The notes under the pieces are model-generated. The model ran no database searches. It was not told where the DNA came from and saw nothing but the letters and a program-made list of their open reading frames with translations. The translations under genes were made by a program, and so were the position numbers. From IMG/VR virus record IMGVR_UViG_3300024518_003743, positions 1-62,867 of that record: a stretch of DNA of 62,867 nucleotides. One strand, written 5' to 3'. Below are positions 15,814 to 24,593 of the stretch, piece by piece. How positions within the stretch are numbered: the stretch's first letter is position 1; each line of letters starts with the position of its first letter. Source of the DNA: a virus.

Positions 15814-16572
15814 TTACCAAGTGTTATCAATTACTTTCAGCAGTTCGTCTGCCACCGAGTCAGGGGTATGTCCTGTTCTAAATTTGCTTGAGTCAAGACC
15901 CCTAAATCCCTTTCCGTTCGCAAACGGAGTGCCTGCCGTCTCGTCAATGTAGTCTTTGATGGCAACAACCCCATCGTTTTCCTCAGACTCCAAGCCCTCA
16001 ACGTACATTCTGGTCATCCTTTTCGACTTAACCGGATTTACAAGCTCTTTTGTTAGGTCATGGATATCAATAACCGTGTCCTTTGTTATCTGGTTTAGAT
16101 CTGCAAGAACTCCTTTTGCGTAGGCGACGTCTAAGACTCTCCGGAACACAATAGCTTCCATTATCTCAAGTCTCTCCTGGCGAACGGCCATCGTCCAACA
16201 TCTGTATTCGTGAGCTTTTACACTCCAATATCTATCATCGTTTACTACTTCCAACTGGAAGTCTTCTTTTCCTACAAGGAACCAGTGAGTAGCTATTGAT
16301 TTTTCTTCGTCAGTTAATAAGTCAAACTTCGCTTGGTCCTCTACGTCTGCAGGTGCCGTTACTTGCATTTTAGCGTAAACGGCAGTTTTTAACTTCCCTC
16401 TCACGCACTTCTTGTCATACCAACCGCTAATGTTGATGTCGATTCCTTGTACACCGTAACGCTCAAGCTCAACAATATCCGTAACCTCAACATACCCGGA
16501 AGGGGTAGGTGTTGCATCGTCTTGAACTTTGACTGCTGGGTAATCTCCTGTTGATTCCTTGTAAATCTTCAT
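15814..16572 (-). CDS. hypothetical late protein, possibly virion-associated
   Basis: A 252-residue protein in the fibre region. The N-terminal third is mixed alpha/beta (GYVEVTDIVELERYGVQGID), and the rest is largely helical. No family is recognised. Position between the fibre genes and the operon end suggests a tail-associated or chaperone role; this is inference. Confidence 0.6.
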   Translation of the reverse strand: MKIYKESTGDYPAVKVQDDATPTPSGYVEVTDIVELERYGVQGIDINISGWYDKKCVRGKLKTAVYAKMQVTAPADVEDQAKFDLLTDEEKSIATHWFLVGKEDFQLEVVNDDRYWSVKAHEYRCWTMAVRQERLEIMEAIVFRRVLDVAYAKGVLADLNQITKDTVIDIHDLTKELVNPVKSKRMTRMYVEGLESEENDGVVAIKDYIDETAGTPFANGKGFRGLDSSKFRTGHTPDSVADELLKVIDNTW

Positions 16573-16578
16573 GGTCGT

Positions 16579-17022
16579 CTATTGAGGGTCATTATATGGC
16601 CTCCACATAAGAGACGTTGTGTCGTAATAAATTGTGTAAGCACCGGTTTTTTCAATGGTGACATCGGCCTTAAACAAGAACCTGTTGGCTACCGCACTTC
16701 CTCCGTTCAGTTTCTTGAGCTTAATTTTTTTGCTGGCACTAATGTTCGATATCGTGACAATGTTTACCGTGGCTGTTGCCGAAGGAACTATGCCTGTTAT
16801 CTCCACATCAGCCGTGCAGTCGACTCTAAGAACTGACTTTACAATTTCTCCAGAAACACGAAATCCAGTGGGGTCGTAATCGTCCTGGTTGGAAGACAAA
16901 GTTGCTGGAGTCAAGATAGCGCCAGCCCCTAGAGAAATCGAACCGTTAAATTCGAAATCATCAAGATCATCCTGGGTTACTACCTCAGTATTGCTGTCGA
17001 TTGATCCTACTCGCATTGCCAT
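16579..17022 (-). CDS. small fibre-like structural protein
   Basis: A 147-residue, Ser/Thr- and beta-rich protein with features of phage fibre fragments: NTEVVTQDDLDDFEFNGSIS near the start and GAYTIYYDTTSLMWRPYN at the end. A role in the host-contact apparatus is likely from composition and position. Confidence 0.55.
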   Translation of the reverse strand: MAMRVGSIDSNTEVVTQDDLDDFEFNGSISLGAGAILTPATLSSNQDDYDPTGFRVSGEIVKSVLRVDCTADVEITGIVPSATATVNIVTISNISASKKIKLKKLNGGSAVANRFLFKADVTIEKTGAYTIYYDTTSLMWRPYNDPQ

Positions 17023-17029
17023 AACTCTA

Positions 17030-17200
17030 CTACTTTAATTCGTGAACAGGGATTGAAGGAACAACCCTTGCCTCCATCTTTTTTGAAATCTTGTTCGCCT
17101 GTTCTTGTGCTAACTTTTTTGTCTTGTAAATAGTTGGCTTACCAGCCTTGCCAACCATGATTCGCTCACCACCTACTAATACTTTGATACTGAAACCCAT
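17030..17200 (-). CDS. 56-residue basic protein
   Basis: A short gene fitting exactly between its neighbours: ATG at 17200-17198 after an A-rich leader and TAG at 17032-17030. The product is basic (MGFSIKVLVGGERIMVGKAG, later KTKKLAQEQANKISKK). The first 30 residues form a beta-hairpin-like start. The good fit in an otherwise gapless operon supports it. Function unknown. Confidence 0.55.
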   Translation of the reverse strand: MGFSIKVLVGGERIMVGKAGKPTIYKTKKLAQEQANKISKKMEARVVPSIPVHELK

Positions 17201-17205
17201 ATTTT

Positions 17206-18594
17206 TTAGTTTAATATTCCTATTGATGCAAGGTCTGTGTAAATAGCAAACACAACATCTCCTAATTCGTCTAGCGTAAAAGTACTCAAATCTATGGATC
17301 GATCAATGACTCCGTTTGTAATCGTGTACGTCTGACCTGAATCTAAATCTGATTTGAACGCAACCTTCTCCCAGCTTCCGCCTTCATAGCCCCATATTCC
17401 TGTTTCTGTGAAAGTAGCATCTGTTGTCGTCGCTCTGGACATCATGCCTTCTTCTCCTGTCACACCAGAAATAGTTGCGGCAGCAGCGCCTCTGAATCGA
17501 AGGATAGAGTTTCCAAGGATGTCAAGAGCCACACCTGATGTTGCTTGGTCTGTTGTTAAAAGGTTCAGATTGCTTATGGCAATACCGCTAGTTCCAACAT
17601 TCATTCTACGACCTGTGCCGGTGCTATTTGCCCATAAAGTTATTCCGTCTCCAGAACCAGCCTTTGCTGTAATCTGAGCTGAAGCCCCTGAGCCTGAGAA
17701 GTTGTATCCGTTTGTGTCTCCAGTTAAAGCGTCGTGTCTGAACCCGTGAACGGTTCCAAATCTTAACCCGTTCGACCCAAGATTTCTACCTCCGTTTGTT
17801 AGTGGCCCCAGGGCTAAACTTGAAACAATGTGCTGATACCCGCTATCTTTGAATCCTCCCGAACCATCAGCAAACTGTAATCGATTATCTACTCCTGCCG
17901 AACCCACAATATCGCTAGTCATTGCTACTGTTCCTCCTTTATCAGGAAGCGCCCAAGTGTGGCTACCAGTTAAAGCAGTGTTGGTAAGAATCCCTTCTCT
18001 GTCAGTAACTCCGTCTAAATGATAGAATCCTAATCGATCGACGTAAGCCGTGTTGTCGGAGAGAACTTTAGCTCCAATGGTTCCAATAGCCGCAGAGTTA
18101 ACAATTCCTGCTACAAACGTCGTATTTTCTGTAGAAATCGACACAGGGTACTTGTCTGTACTATCAGTAGTTTTCGCTGCTGCTGAGTTGTCAAATATGA
18201 TTAAATCCCCTACGGTTATACCTCCTACTGGCTTCGCGCTCAGCTCTAAGTCTTCACCTACAATTCCGTTTCTAAGTTCAATAGATTTTGAACCTCCAGT
18301 GTTGTTGAATGCTAAGAACTGACTATACGCAGCGCCCCAGATTCCCACGAAGTCAGGATACATCTCAATACCGGTTTCACCATAAGAAAGTCCATCAGTG
18401 GCAAGTACAATAGAATTATCTCCAAAAGGATTTAGGTTAAGTTCACTCCCTCCGCTGGCCGAAGCGTACACTTGGCCAACCGTCATTTGAATGTCATTCG
18501 CTCCAGAAACGTTTCCTACAGCAAGGACAGCGCTAAGAGGGGCCGACCCTGCAGCTAAATCAAAATTACCAGTAAATGGGTTAAACTTGAACAT
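17206..18594 (-). CDS. tail fibre or spike protein
   Basis: A 462-residue protein with fibre-like composition (Gly, Ser, Thr, Asn and Ala rich, beta structure). It starts MFKFNPFTGNFDLAAG, a common beginning of fibre proteins in Bacteroidetes and other phages, and includes a TALTGSHTWALPDKGGTVA segment typical of phage fibre shafts. Probably binds the host surface. It is the largest protein of the distal fibre cluster. Confidence 0.7.
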   Translation of the reverse strand: MFKFNPFTGNFDLAAGSAPLSAVLAVGNVSGANDIQMTVGQVYASASGGSELNLNPFGDNSIVLATDGLSYGETGIEMYPDFVGIWGAAYSQFLAFNNTGGSKSIELRNGIVGEDLELSAKPVGGITVGDLIIFDNSAAAKTTDSTDKYPVSISTENTTFVAGIVNSAAIGTIGAKVLSDNTAYVDRLGFYHLDGVTDREGILTNTALTGSHTWALPDKGGTVAMTSDIVGSAGVDNRLQFADGSGGFKDSGYQHIVSSLALGPLTNGGRNLGSNGLRFGTVHGFRHDALTGDTNGYNFSGSGASAQITAKAGSGDGITLWANSTGTGRRMNVGTSGIAISNLNLLTTDQATSGVALDILGNSILRFRGAAAATISGVTGEEGMMSRATTTDATFTETGIWGYEGGSWEKVAFKSDLDSGQTYTITNGVIDRSIDLSTFTLDELGDVVFAIYTDLASIGILN

Positions 18595-18597
18595 ATT

Positions 18598-19188
18598 CTA
18601 AGTTCTAATTACGTTAATAAGTCTGTCGCTTGCATCGTAGCTCATTGTCAGGGTGCCTACAGTCGAAGCTAAAAGCTCATAAACAACAGTGTCAATTTCG
18701 CCGATACCGTTTCCAGCAGCGACATAAGTGATTGTAAGTTCGTCATACTCGAATGGAGTAAGAGATCCTGAGATTCGATCTTCGATTAGCGCTAGAGTCG
18801 TCTCAGTAGCTAATCCAGCTCCTCCGCCACCAGCGGAAGCGTTGCAAGCCGTAATCCAATCACATACATCTGCAGTCGCCTGGTTCAATCCTGCCAAGTC
18901 GGCAGTCCATCCTGCTTGGTTCGAAACATCTTGGATGTCAAACCTTAAAGAAGGATTCTCATGCTCGTTGTGGAAGTTGATTGAAATAACAATCAAGTCA
19001 GTATGGAAGTACGCTCGTTCAAGCTGGTTCGTAACTGGGTCACGAGGCGCATATCCCGGCTGAAAACTAGCCGTCACAGACTTAATTCCTTCAAGAGCAT
19101 AATACTCATACGGGTTCGCAGGAGTTTTTACGTTCCTAACCCGGATACAGCAATCAGCTACGTCTATTTCAATTTGTTTAAGGCTCAT
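18598..19188 (-). CDS. tail-associated structural protein
   Basis: A 196-residue protein. The N-terminal half has a regular beta pattern (GIKSVTASFQPGYAPRDPVT), and residues about 105-125 form a Gly/Ala linker (CNASAGGGGAGLATETT) before a C-terminal beta domain. It lies among fibre genes and is likely a baseplate or fibre-attachment protein. Confidence 0.5.
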   Translation of the reverse strand: MSLKQIEIDVADCCIRVRNVKTPANPYEYYALEGIKSVTASFQPGYAPRDPVTNQLERAYFHTDLIVISINFHNEHENPSLRFDIQDVSNQAGWTADLAGLNQATADVCDWITACNASAGGGGAGLATETTLALIEDRISGSLTPFEYDELTITYVAAGNGIGEIDTVVYELLASTVGTLTMSYDASDRLINVIRT

Positions 19189-19198
19189 GATCTATTTT

Positions 19199-19630
19199 TT
19201 ACAATGATGCTTCAATAGTGTTAATATCTTCGGAAACAACGTACTCTACTGGAACGCTGACCCCGTCTTCATGGTAGAAAAACTTACTACCACTTCCATC
19301 TTCTCTAATTCCGCCAACGACTCTGCTCGCAACAAAACCAAGGGATGAAGAACCTGATACCGGTGGCCTTCCGTCCATGGTTACGACTGTAGCTACGAAC
19401 ATTTCCACAGAGAGACCCGCAACAGTAGCTAAGTCCTCATCAACAATGTACTGAACAGAGTTATTGGCTTCCGATTGACGGCCTTCCATGATAGACTCTT
19501 GAACAGATAGAACGGTCTTGCTCAATGTGTTTTGAACCATTGGTCGGTTGATAGCTCTTGTATCAATAAGCATCAACTCGCTGGCGATAGCCACACCGTT
19601 TCTTTCAATCTGAGTTAGTTTTACTAGCAT
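19199..19630 (-). CDS. hypothetical virion protein
   Basis: A 143-residue protein in the fibre and lysis region (MLVKLTQIERNGVAIASELM at the start; FVASRVVGGIREDGSGSKFF near the end). It shares one base with the spanin gene upstream. Likely structural by location. Confidence 0.5.
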   Translation of the reverse strand: MLVKLTQIERNGVAIASELMLIDTRAINRPMVQNTLSKTVLSVQESIMEGRQSEANNSVQYIVDEDLATVAGLSVEMFVATVVTMDGRPPVSGSSSLGFVASRVVGGIREDGSGSKFFYHEDGVSVPVEYVVSEDINTIEASL

Positions 19631-20097
19631 TACGGTAATTTTTTGTTTTTAAAGTACTCGTGTATCTTCTTCCTATTAAGGACAATAATGTACACAAGGA
19701 AGCTCAAGCCTCCTATCAACAGAATGATCTCAAGCCATTCCCAAAAGCCTCGTTTTTCCGCGACAATCTTTTCTACCTCAACTTCCTTTTCAACGTACTC
19801 AGTGATTGTGATTGTATCACACTCTCCTTGGATGTACGAAAGCTTGGTAACCGTGTCGTAAAAATATTTGATAGTAAGGTTGTTCTCCTTTACTACAACG
19901 GTATCGTTCTGAAAGAAGAAAAGGCTGTCCTTTGTTGTTCGGTCAGTCGTTATAGTAACGGTGTCCTTAACCACTATTGTTTCAGTCGTGGTCTTAAGAA
20001 GACCAGGGTTCTTTCGAACAATACGGTTTAGTCTGGTCTGAGGTGAACAAGACGCCACAACCAGCAAAAGCATTATATATGAAATGAGCTTTCTCAC
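19630..20097 (-). CDS. unimolecular spanin (u-spanin)
   Basis: A 155-residue protein with a lipoprotein signal at the N-terminus (lipobox VASC, Cys17) and a single membrane segment near the C-terminus (WLEIILLIGGLSFLVYIIVL, about residues 119-138) followed by a basic tail. The middle is periplasmic, Thr/Val-rich and beta-like. A protein anchored in the outer membrane by lipid and in the inner membrane by a C-terminal segment is the u-spanin design, which fuses the two membranes at the last step of lysis. It lies next to the endolysin and holin candidates. Confidence 0.8.
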   Translation of the reverse strand: MRKLISYIMLLLVVASCSPQTRLNRIVRKNPGLLKTTTETIVVKDTVTITTDRTTKDSLFFFQNDTVVVKENNLTIKYFYDTVTKLSYIQGECDTITITEYVEKEVEVEKIVAEKRGFWEWLEIILLIGGLSFLVYIIVLNRKKIHEYFKNKKLP

Positions 20098-20771
20098 TTT
20101 TTCTTAGTTCTCTTTTTTGCTCCGGATTTTACTCCAGCCTTAGAGGCTGCCTTCACAGCAGCCTTCACACTCTTTTTTGGCTCAACGTCCGCTTTCGTAA
20201 GAAGCGTATAAGTATGAGTGTCGTTACCGTGAACCTTCTCTTCCATCTTCACCAAATTCATGAACTCGTGAAAATCAGCAACCCTCTTAAATACCTGGCA
20301 TCCTGCTGACCATTTGTCAATCTGATAGCTCTCGCTATACGGATTTGATCGGTGGATGTTAATTCCGAAACGCCCCTCTTGGATTGTCTCTTCTTTCATG
20401 TCGTGCTTAGTGTCTCGGTCACCGTCTCGGTATACTTTGACTTTTCCGCCTCTCTGACACAGTGCGGAATACTTTCCTGCATGAAGGTCAGTTTTGTAAA
20501 CCCCTCTATACTGTCCAGGAACAAGGATAGCAGTGCCGTTCTTGTTTAAAGGGTTTTTCAACCAGTATGAACCAGGGTCGGTAGTAGCAGGGTATGTTTT
20601 CACAATCTCGCTTCCGCTCTCGTCAATGTATGCAACACCGATAACATCATCAAATGTGTTCTCGTCCGTTTCAATTCTAACACCAAATAGATTGAGATCC
20701 ATTTTCTTGGTGAAGAACGCATATTTCTTGTTCTTGAATACCTTCTGAATTCCGCTGTACGTCAATTCCAT
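20094..20771 (-). CDS. L,D-transpeptidase-like cell-wall enzyme, probable endolysin
   Basis: A 225-residue protein. Residues about 135-160 read GINIHRSNPYSES then DKWSAGCQVFKR, the His...Ser-x-Gly-Cys pattern of the YkuD (L,D-transpeptidase) fold with catalytic Cys. The C-terminal 30 residues are a Lys/Ala-rich, histone-like tail. Placement between a holin-like gene and the u-spanin gene (ATGA overlap) supports a lysis role. If so, the fold has been adapted to cut rather than form peptide cross-links; that is inference. Confidence 0.65.
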   Translation of the reverse strand: MELTYSGIQKVFKNKKYAFFTKKMDLNLFGVRIETDENTFDDVIGVAYIDESGSEIVKTYPATTDPGSYWLKNPLNKNGTAILVPGQYRGVYKTDLHAGKYSALCQRGGKVKVYRDGDRDTKHDMKEETIQEGRFGINIHRSNPYSESYQIDKWSAGCQVFKRVADFHEFMNLVKMEEKVHGNDTHTYTLLTKADVEPKKSVKAAVKAASKAGVKSGAKKRTKKK

Positions 20772-20781
20772 CTTTCTTGCT

Positions 20782-20982
20782 TTATTTTTCTTCGTCCGCG
20801 AAGAAGCTGGTTAAAAATTTCCCGGCCACACCTGAGGTGAAAACAATGAACTCTACACCAGGCCAGTCCATGGCCATAGCATATCCAGAAATGGACGTAG
20901 AAAGAAGGAGGCAGCCGTTTCCAATTCGTCTCCATTTCTTAGGGGTTAGCTTCCCGGTATTGCTTGTCTTAAATGTGCTCAT
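20782..20982 (-). CDS. putative holin
   Basis: A 66-residue protein with a basic start (KLTPKKWRRIGNGCLL) and two hydrophobic stretches (about residues 20-37 and 42-60) separated by a short polar turn, ending in acidic residues. Size, topology and position immediately upstream of the endolysin and spanin genes fit a class II-type holin, which permeabilises the inner membrane to release the endolysin. Confidence 0.6.
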   Translation of the reverse strand: MSTFKTSNTGKLTPKKWRRIGNGCLLLSTSISGYAMAMDWPGVEFIVFTSGVAGKFLTSFFADEEK

Positions 20983-20984
20983 AA

Positions 20985-21662
20985 TTATGCTACTATTACG
21001 TTAACACTGTTGATGTCGCATCCGTTCGCGTCTAGGACAAACACTTGATATGTTGCCGCCACAAGACCGGTTGCCGTTCTGGTCGTTTGAACAATAGGCG
21101 TTCCACCGTTGTCTCTCCACTCGTAAGTGTAAGGCCCGGTTCCACCAGTAACGTTTGCCGTTGCTGTTCCGTTTCCACCGCCTCCATCTGGAGTAGTAGC
21201 AGTCGTCAATCCTAGAGCCGCTGGCTCTGTGATGATGAATGTGATTACTCTGCTTGTTCCAGCAGTGTCAGTCACTGTCAAAGTGAAAGAGCCTGCAGGT
21301 AAAATAGCTGGGTCAGCTACCGCTGGAGTTACATCTTCCCAAACCAATGTGTAAGGAGCAACGCCGCCAGTAACCACGGCTGAAGCTGTTCCGGTTGAGT
21401 CTCCGTTACAAAGAACGTTAGTCAGGGTTAAGATTACTTGAAGAGGCGCTGTAGCGCTGATTCCGTGAGCCACAGACCCTGTGAGAGGGTCGATAGTAAT
21501 CACAGAATGAATGTCAAGGTTCTGCATGTAGCTGAGGTAATCAGCCACGGTAATAACACCCTTGGCTGCAGCGCAAACAAGTTTGTCTGAAGCTGTCTCA
21601 ACTATTGCGCACAGGCAATCATCGATTTCTGTCGCTGTTGGGATTGAGGTTGGTTCTGCCAT
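20985..21662 (-). CDS. SprB-repeat virion protein
   Basis: A 225-residue protein with two SprB-type repeats in its C-terminal two thirds. Each has the pattern GTATANVTGGTGPYTYEW ... LVAATYQVFVLDANGC (the first at about 80-155, the second at about 165-225). SprB is the mobile cell-surface adhesin of gliding Bacteroidetes. The N-terminal 60 residues are helical with several Cys residues and may attach to the virion. The protein probably forms part of the host-contact apparatus. Confidence 0.72.
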   Translation of the reverse strand: MAEPTSIPTATEIDDCLCAIVETASDKLVCAAAKGVITVADYLSYMQNLDIHSVITIDPLTGSVAHGISATAPLQVILTLTNVLCNGDSTGTASAVVTGGVAPYTLVWEDVTPAVADPAILPAGSFTLTVTDTAGTSRVITFIITEPAALGLTTATTPDGGGGNGTATANVTGGTGPYTYEWRDNGGTPIVQTTRTATGLVAATYQVFVLDANGCDINSVNVIVA

Positions 21663-21668
21663 TTTATT

Positions 21669-22310
21669 TTACGTTAGTGTTAGTACTACAGGGATGACTT
21701 TAGTTACGCCCGCACCAACCAACTCAAGGTTGAAGTTGTATACGTTTGCAGCGACGCTAGCATCGATGTTGATTTGAATAGCTTTCGTGCTCTCTGGTCC
21801 GTCGATAACAACTGGAGACGCTACAAGTGTAACGCCAGCAGGCGGAGGAGAAACGAGTGGAGCCATTTGAATAACGATTGGATCAGAAGTATTCACTCTG
21901 TCAATCTCAACGGTCATGTCGTGCAAGATCCCTGCGCCAGCAGACCCGTTGATTGTTTCGACTCCGTTAATAACATTGAATTGTTCACTAGTTTCAGGAG
22001 TAGGAACAGGATCGATAGTGTCGCTTAATTGAGCAAGAAGTGTAGACGCCTCTTCAGGAGTTACACAGCCAAGAAAGTCTCCGGTGTTTGGGTCAACTAG
22101 CTTCATGTAGCCTTCGCCGCAAGTATGCTTGTTCTTGTTGTAATGCTCAGCATCGTGAGGGGTAAGGCATCCAGCCTTGTTTCCGCATTCATCGAAAACA
22201 GCAACTAACCCAGGAGGGCAGCACTCGCAAGTGTCTTGAGTTGCGTCGCATCCAGCTTGGTGCTTCGAATAAATGTTTTGATCGTCGTACTTTGGTGGCT
22301 CTAGTCCCAT
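21669..22310 (-). CDS. Cys-rich virion protein with Ig-like C-terminus
   Basis: A 213-residue protein. The first 95 residues hold many cysteines (AGCDATQDTCECCPPG, ECGNKAGCLTP, HTCGEG, GDFLGCVTP), suggesting metal or disulfide-bonded small domains. The C-terminal 110 residues are beta-rich and Ig-like (ESTKAIQINIDASVAANVYN). It sits between the SprB-repeat and collagen-like genes and is likely a decoration or fibre component. Confidence 0.55.
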   Translation of the reverse strand: MGLEPPKYDDQNIYSKHQAGCDATQDTCECCPPGLVAVFDECGNKAGCLTPHDAEHYNKNKHTCGEGYMKLVDPNTGDFLGCVTPEEASTLLAQLSDTIDPVPTPETSEQFNVINGVETINGSAGAGILHDMTVEIDRVNTSDPIVIQMAPLVSPPPAGVTLVASPVVIDGPESTKAIQINIDASVAANVYNFNLELVGAGVTKVIPVVLTLT

Positions 22311-22327
22311 ACCAATAACTTTTTATA

Positions 22328-22699
22328 TTAACAACTAGGGCAAATCACCCTAATCCTATCAATTACGTTACAAAGTTCTTCTGTGGATAGACAATTTATG
22401 TCTTCTGGAGTTACTGGTATCTTCTTGCCTTGTGACACCAAATATAGCGAATTCTTTTGAGATGCTACGATTTGTTCGTCTCTTAAATGTATTACGCCAT
22501 CCAGCACAAAATCGTTACCATTAGGGAACTCATAATTTTCAACACTTCTTATCAGGCAGCGCAAGTAATTAAGCTTGTCCAGCTTTGCTTCCGCCCCCAT
22601 ATATCCATAAGTGACATCTACCACATAGTCGCACGCAAGCTTAGATGAACAGCCTCTAGCCTTCACCAAGAAATTACATATATCCTGAGTAGTTATCAC
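22328..22699 (-). CDS. hypothetical virion-cluster protein
   Basis: A 123-residue protein with seven cysteines, including a C-terminal CPSC. It is predicted alpha-helical at the N-terminus (ITTQDICNFLVKARGC). Together with its neighbours it belongs to a Cys-rich set of late proteins. Function unknown. Confidence 0.5.
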   Translation of the reverse strand: MITTQDICNFLVKARGCSSKLACDYVVDVTYGYMGAEAKLDKLNYLRCLIRSVENYEFPNGNDFVLDGVIHLRDEQIVASQKNSLYLVSQGKKIPVTPEDINCLSTEELCNVIDRIRVICPSC

Positions 22700-22709
22700 T
22701 TATTTATTA

Positions 22710-23045
22710 TTAATAGTCTTCTACGTATCCTACAACGTCAGCCGTTCCACCCGTTACAGTATAGTTAATGTCTACACCTGCAGAAATGTTTAAATACTTG
22801 TTTCCTCTACTGTCCAAAGGAAGGGGAGCGCTGTCAAACAGGTTGTCTCCCGCTGAAAGAGAGCTGTTTACCAGAAGGGTCTCTCCGTCAACAATAATAG
22901 TTATAGCTGTCCCTGTTGCTGCAGTAACGTGAAGCATGAGTAGCTTTGAGCCCTCAGCTCCTGTGGTTAGAAGAGTTCCGCCAGTTGAACTGTCGTGAAT
23001 TGTTCTGCCTTCTAACGTGAAAAATATGTCTTGATTCTTTGCCAT
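22710..23045 (-). CDS. small beta-rich virion protein
   Basis: A 111-residue Thr/Gly/Val-rich beta protein (LMLHVTAATGTAITIIVDGE) resembling small capsid- or fibre-decoration domains. It follows the collagen-like genes in the late operon. A structural role is inferred from composition. Confidence 0.5.
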   Translation of the reverse strand: MAKNQDIFFTLEGRTIHDSSTGGTLLTTGAEGSKLLMLHVTAATGTAITIIVDGETLLVNSSLSAGDNLFDSAPLPLDSRGNKYLNISAGVDINYTVTGGTADVVGYVEDY

Positions 23046-23055
23046 GTCTGTTTAT

Positions 23056-23415
23056 TTAAAAGCAACTAAAATCTCCCGCACAACCTCCGGCGAGAGCTAA
23101 CACTAATGGGAGGTTCGCGTCTTGACCGTCGGCTCCAGGGACTCCCTGAGCTCCGGTGTCACCCTTGTCCCCTTTGTCTCCTTCGGCTCCTGGAGGGCCT
23201 TGAACTCCTTGTGAGCCCGCTCCTCCAGCGGGTCCTTCAGGTCCAGCTACTCCAATCGGACCTGGATCGCCCAAGTCGCCCTTGTCCCCTTGAGCTCCTT
23301 GCTCTCCTTGAGGACCAATTTCTCCTTGATTACCTTGATCACCTTTTTCTCCCTGAGGTCCAATGTCACCTCTGTCACCTTTCGGTCCTATTGGTATTTT
23401 ACAATCGTCGCTCAT
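23056..23415 (-). CDS. collagen-like protein 1
   Basis: A 119-residue protein, nearly all Gly-X-Y repeats (for example [16 protein letters not shown]) after a short head [10 protein letters not shown] and before a Cys-containing C-terminus ([10 protein letters not shown]). Such repeats form collagen-like triple helices in phage fibres. The head is almost identical to that of the adjacent collagen-like protein, indicating duplication. Confidence 0.85.
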   Translation of the reverse strand: MSDDCKIPIGPKGDRGDIGPQGEKGDQGNQGEIGPQGEQGAQGDKGDLGDPGPIGVAGPEGPAGGAGSQGVQGPPGAEGDKGDKGDTGAQGVPGADGQDANLPLVLALAGGCAGDFSCF

Positions 23416-23921
23416 TACTGACCAATTAATACTGTTGTTATTGCCTGAGGGCCTGTAGTTCCTACTATGAAGTTGGCCTCTAGATCACCTGTAGTTTTGT
23501 TTACTCTAACGTCTGCTACCATTCCGGCCAGAACAGCGTCTGTGCAGAATGACAAAGCGATACCATCGTCAAACCAAATTTTGTACGTATACCTCAACGA
23601 AGCCTGTGTAATAGACAGTGAAGCAAAGTTTGCGGCCACCATGATTGTGACGTAAATCCCAGTCGTGGGCACCACAATGGTTTGTGTAATCGATACTACC
23701 GAACCTGCTGGACCCTGAGGACCCTGAGGACCGTTAGCTCCTTGTATTCCTTGAGCTCCGTCGTTTCCTTGAACACCCTGAATACCCTGGGCTCCAGAAT
23801 CTCCGTCGTCACCTTTTGGCCCGTCAAAACCTCTCGGCCCCATAGTTCCGGATTTGCCGGTTGCTCCCGGGTCTCCTTTGTCCCCTTTCGGACCCACTGG
23901 TATTTTGCAGTCGTCACTCAT
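23415..23921 (-). CDS. collagen-like protein 2
   Basis: A 168-residue protein: head [10 protein letters not shown], about 60 residues of Gly-X-Y repeats ([16 protein letters not shown]), then a C-terminal beta domain ([20 protein letters not shown]) that is probably the trimeric knob. Its stop shares a base with the start of collagen-like protein 1. Likely a short fibre or decoration protein. Confidence 0.85.
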   Translation of the reverse strand: MSDDCKIPVGPKGDKGDPGATGKSGTMGPRGFDGPKGDDGDSGAQGIQGVQGNDGAQGIQGANGPQGPQGPAGSVVSITQTIVVPTTGIYVTIMVAANFASLSITQASLRYTYKIWFDDGIALSFCTDAVLAGMVADVRVNKTTGDLEANFIVGTTGPQAITTVLIGQ

Positions 23922-24592
23922 TATATGTTCTCAGAAACAACAGTTGTTCCTAGAATGAAGTTAATTAGGTTTCCGCCAGTGTTTCCAATAATTCTAACAT
24001 TGAGAACCCCTGCACTCATCTGCATCCTGGCAGTGAATGGCTGAGGAAGCGTTGAAATGGCTGTCGCATCATTTACATACGGCTCAACTCCTTGACTGAA
24101 GAACTCTCTGTCTGCAGAAAGTATTCCGGTCAAATCAAGAGCGAAATCAACCACAGGCTTGGTTCCAGGAACTGTTTCGCTAGTATTCAATGAAATATTC
24201 AGTCTTATCAACATAGAGAAGTTCGGGTCTAGCCCTCCCCCTCCAGCATAGATTGGCTGAGAAATTACGTTTGATGTGTTGATAGATTGCGCGTTCAAGT
24301 CCGCAGGCGTCGCCGCTGTAGCAGTGTATGTGCTGTTTACAGCCGAGCCTATGGTAGGAACCAAATCGATGTTTAACCCTCCAGCAGGCTGGATATTGAA
24401 TTTCACACCTTGGGCTATAGCTCCATCGGCTCCGGCTGGTCCAATAGGGCCTTGAGCACCTGGATCACCTGTTCTGCCTTGACGGCCAGGAGGGCCTTGA
24501 CCACCTTGAGGACCTCTTTCGCCTTGCTTGGTGATTACCTTCTTTTGGACACAATCGCATCCCGACACCTTTCTACATTTAGGGCAGCTCAT
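23921..24592 (-). CDS. collagen-like protein 3
   Basis: A 223-residue protein. A start nine codons upstream would overlap the previous gene; the ATG at 24592 gives MSCPKCRKVSGCDCVQKK, a head with two Cys pairs and possible metal or disulfide site. About 45 residues of Gly-X-Y follow (GERGPQGGQGPPGRQGRTG), then a 130-residue beta-rich knob. Probably a host-contact fibre. Confidence 0.82.
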   Translation of the reverse strand: MSCPKCRKVSGCDCVQKKVITKQGERGPQGGQGPPGRQGRTGDPGAQGPIGPAGADGAIAQGVKFNIQPAGGLNIDLVPTIGSAVNSTYTATAATPADLNAQSINTSNVISQPIYAGGGGLDPNFSMLIRLNISLNTSETVPGTKPVVDFALDLTGILSADREFFSQGVEPYVNDATAISTLPQPFTARMQMSAGVLNVRIIGNTGGNLINFILGTTVVSENI

Positions 24593-24593
24593 A

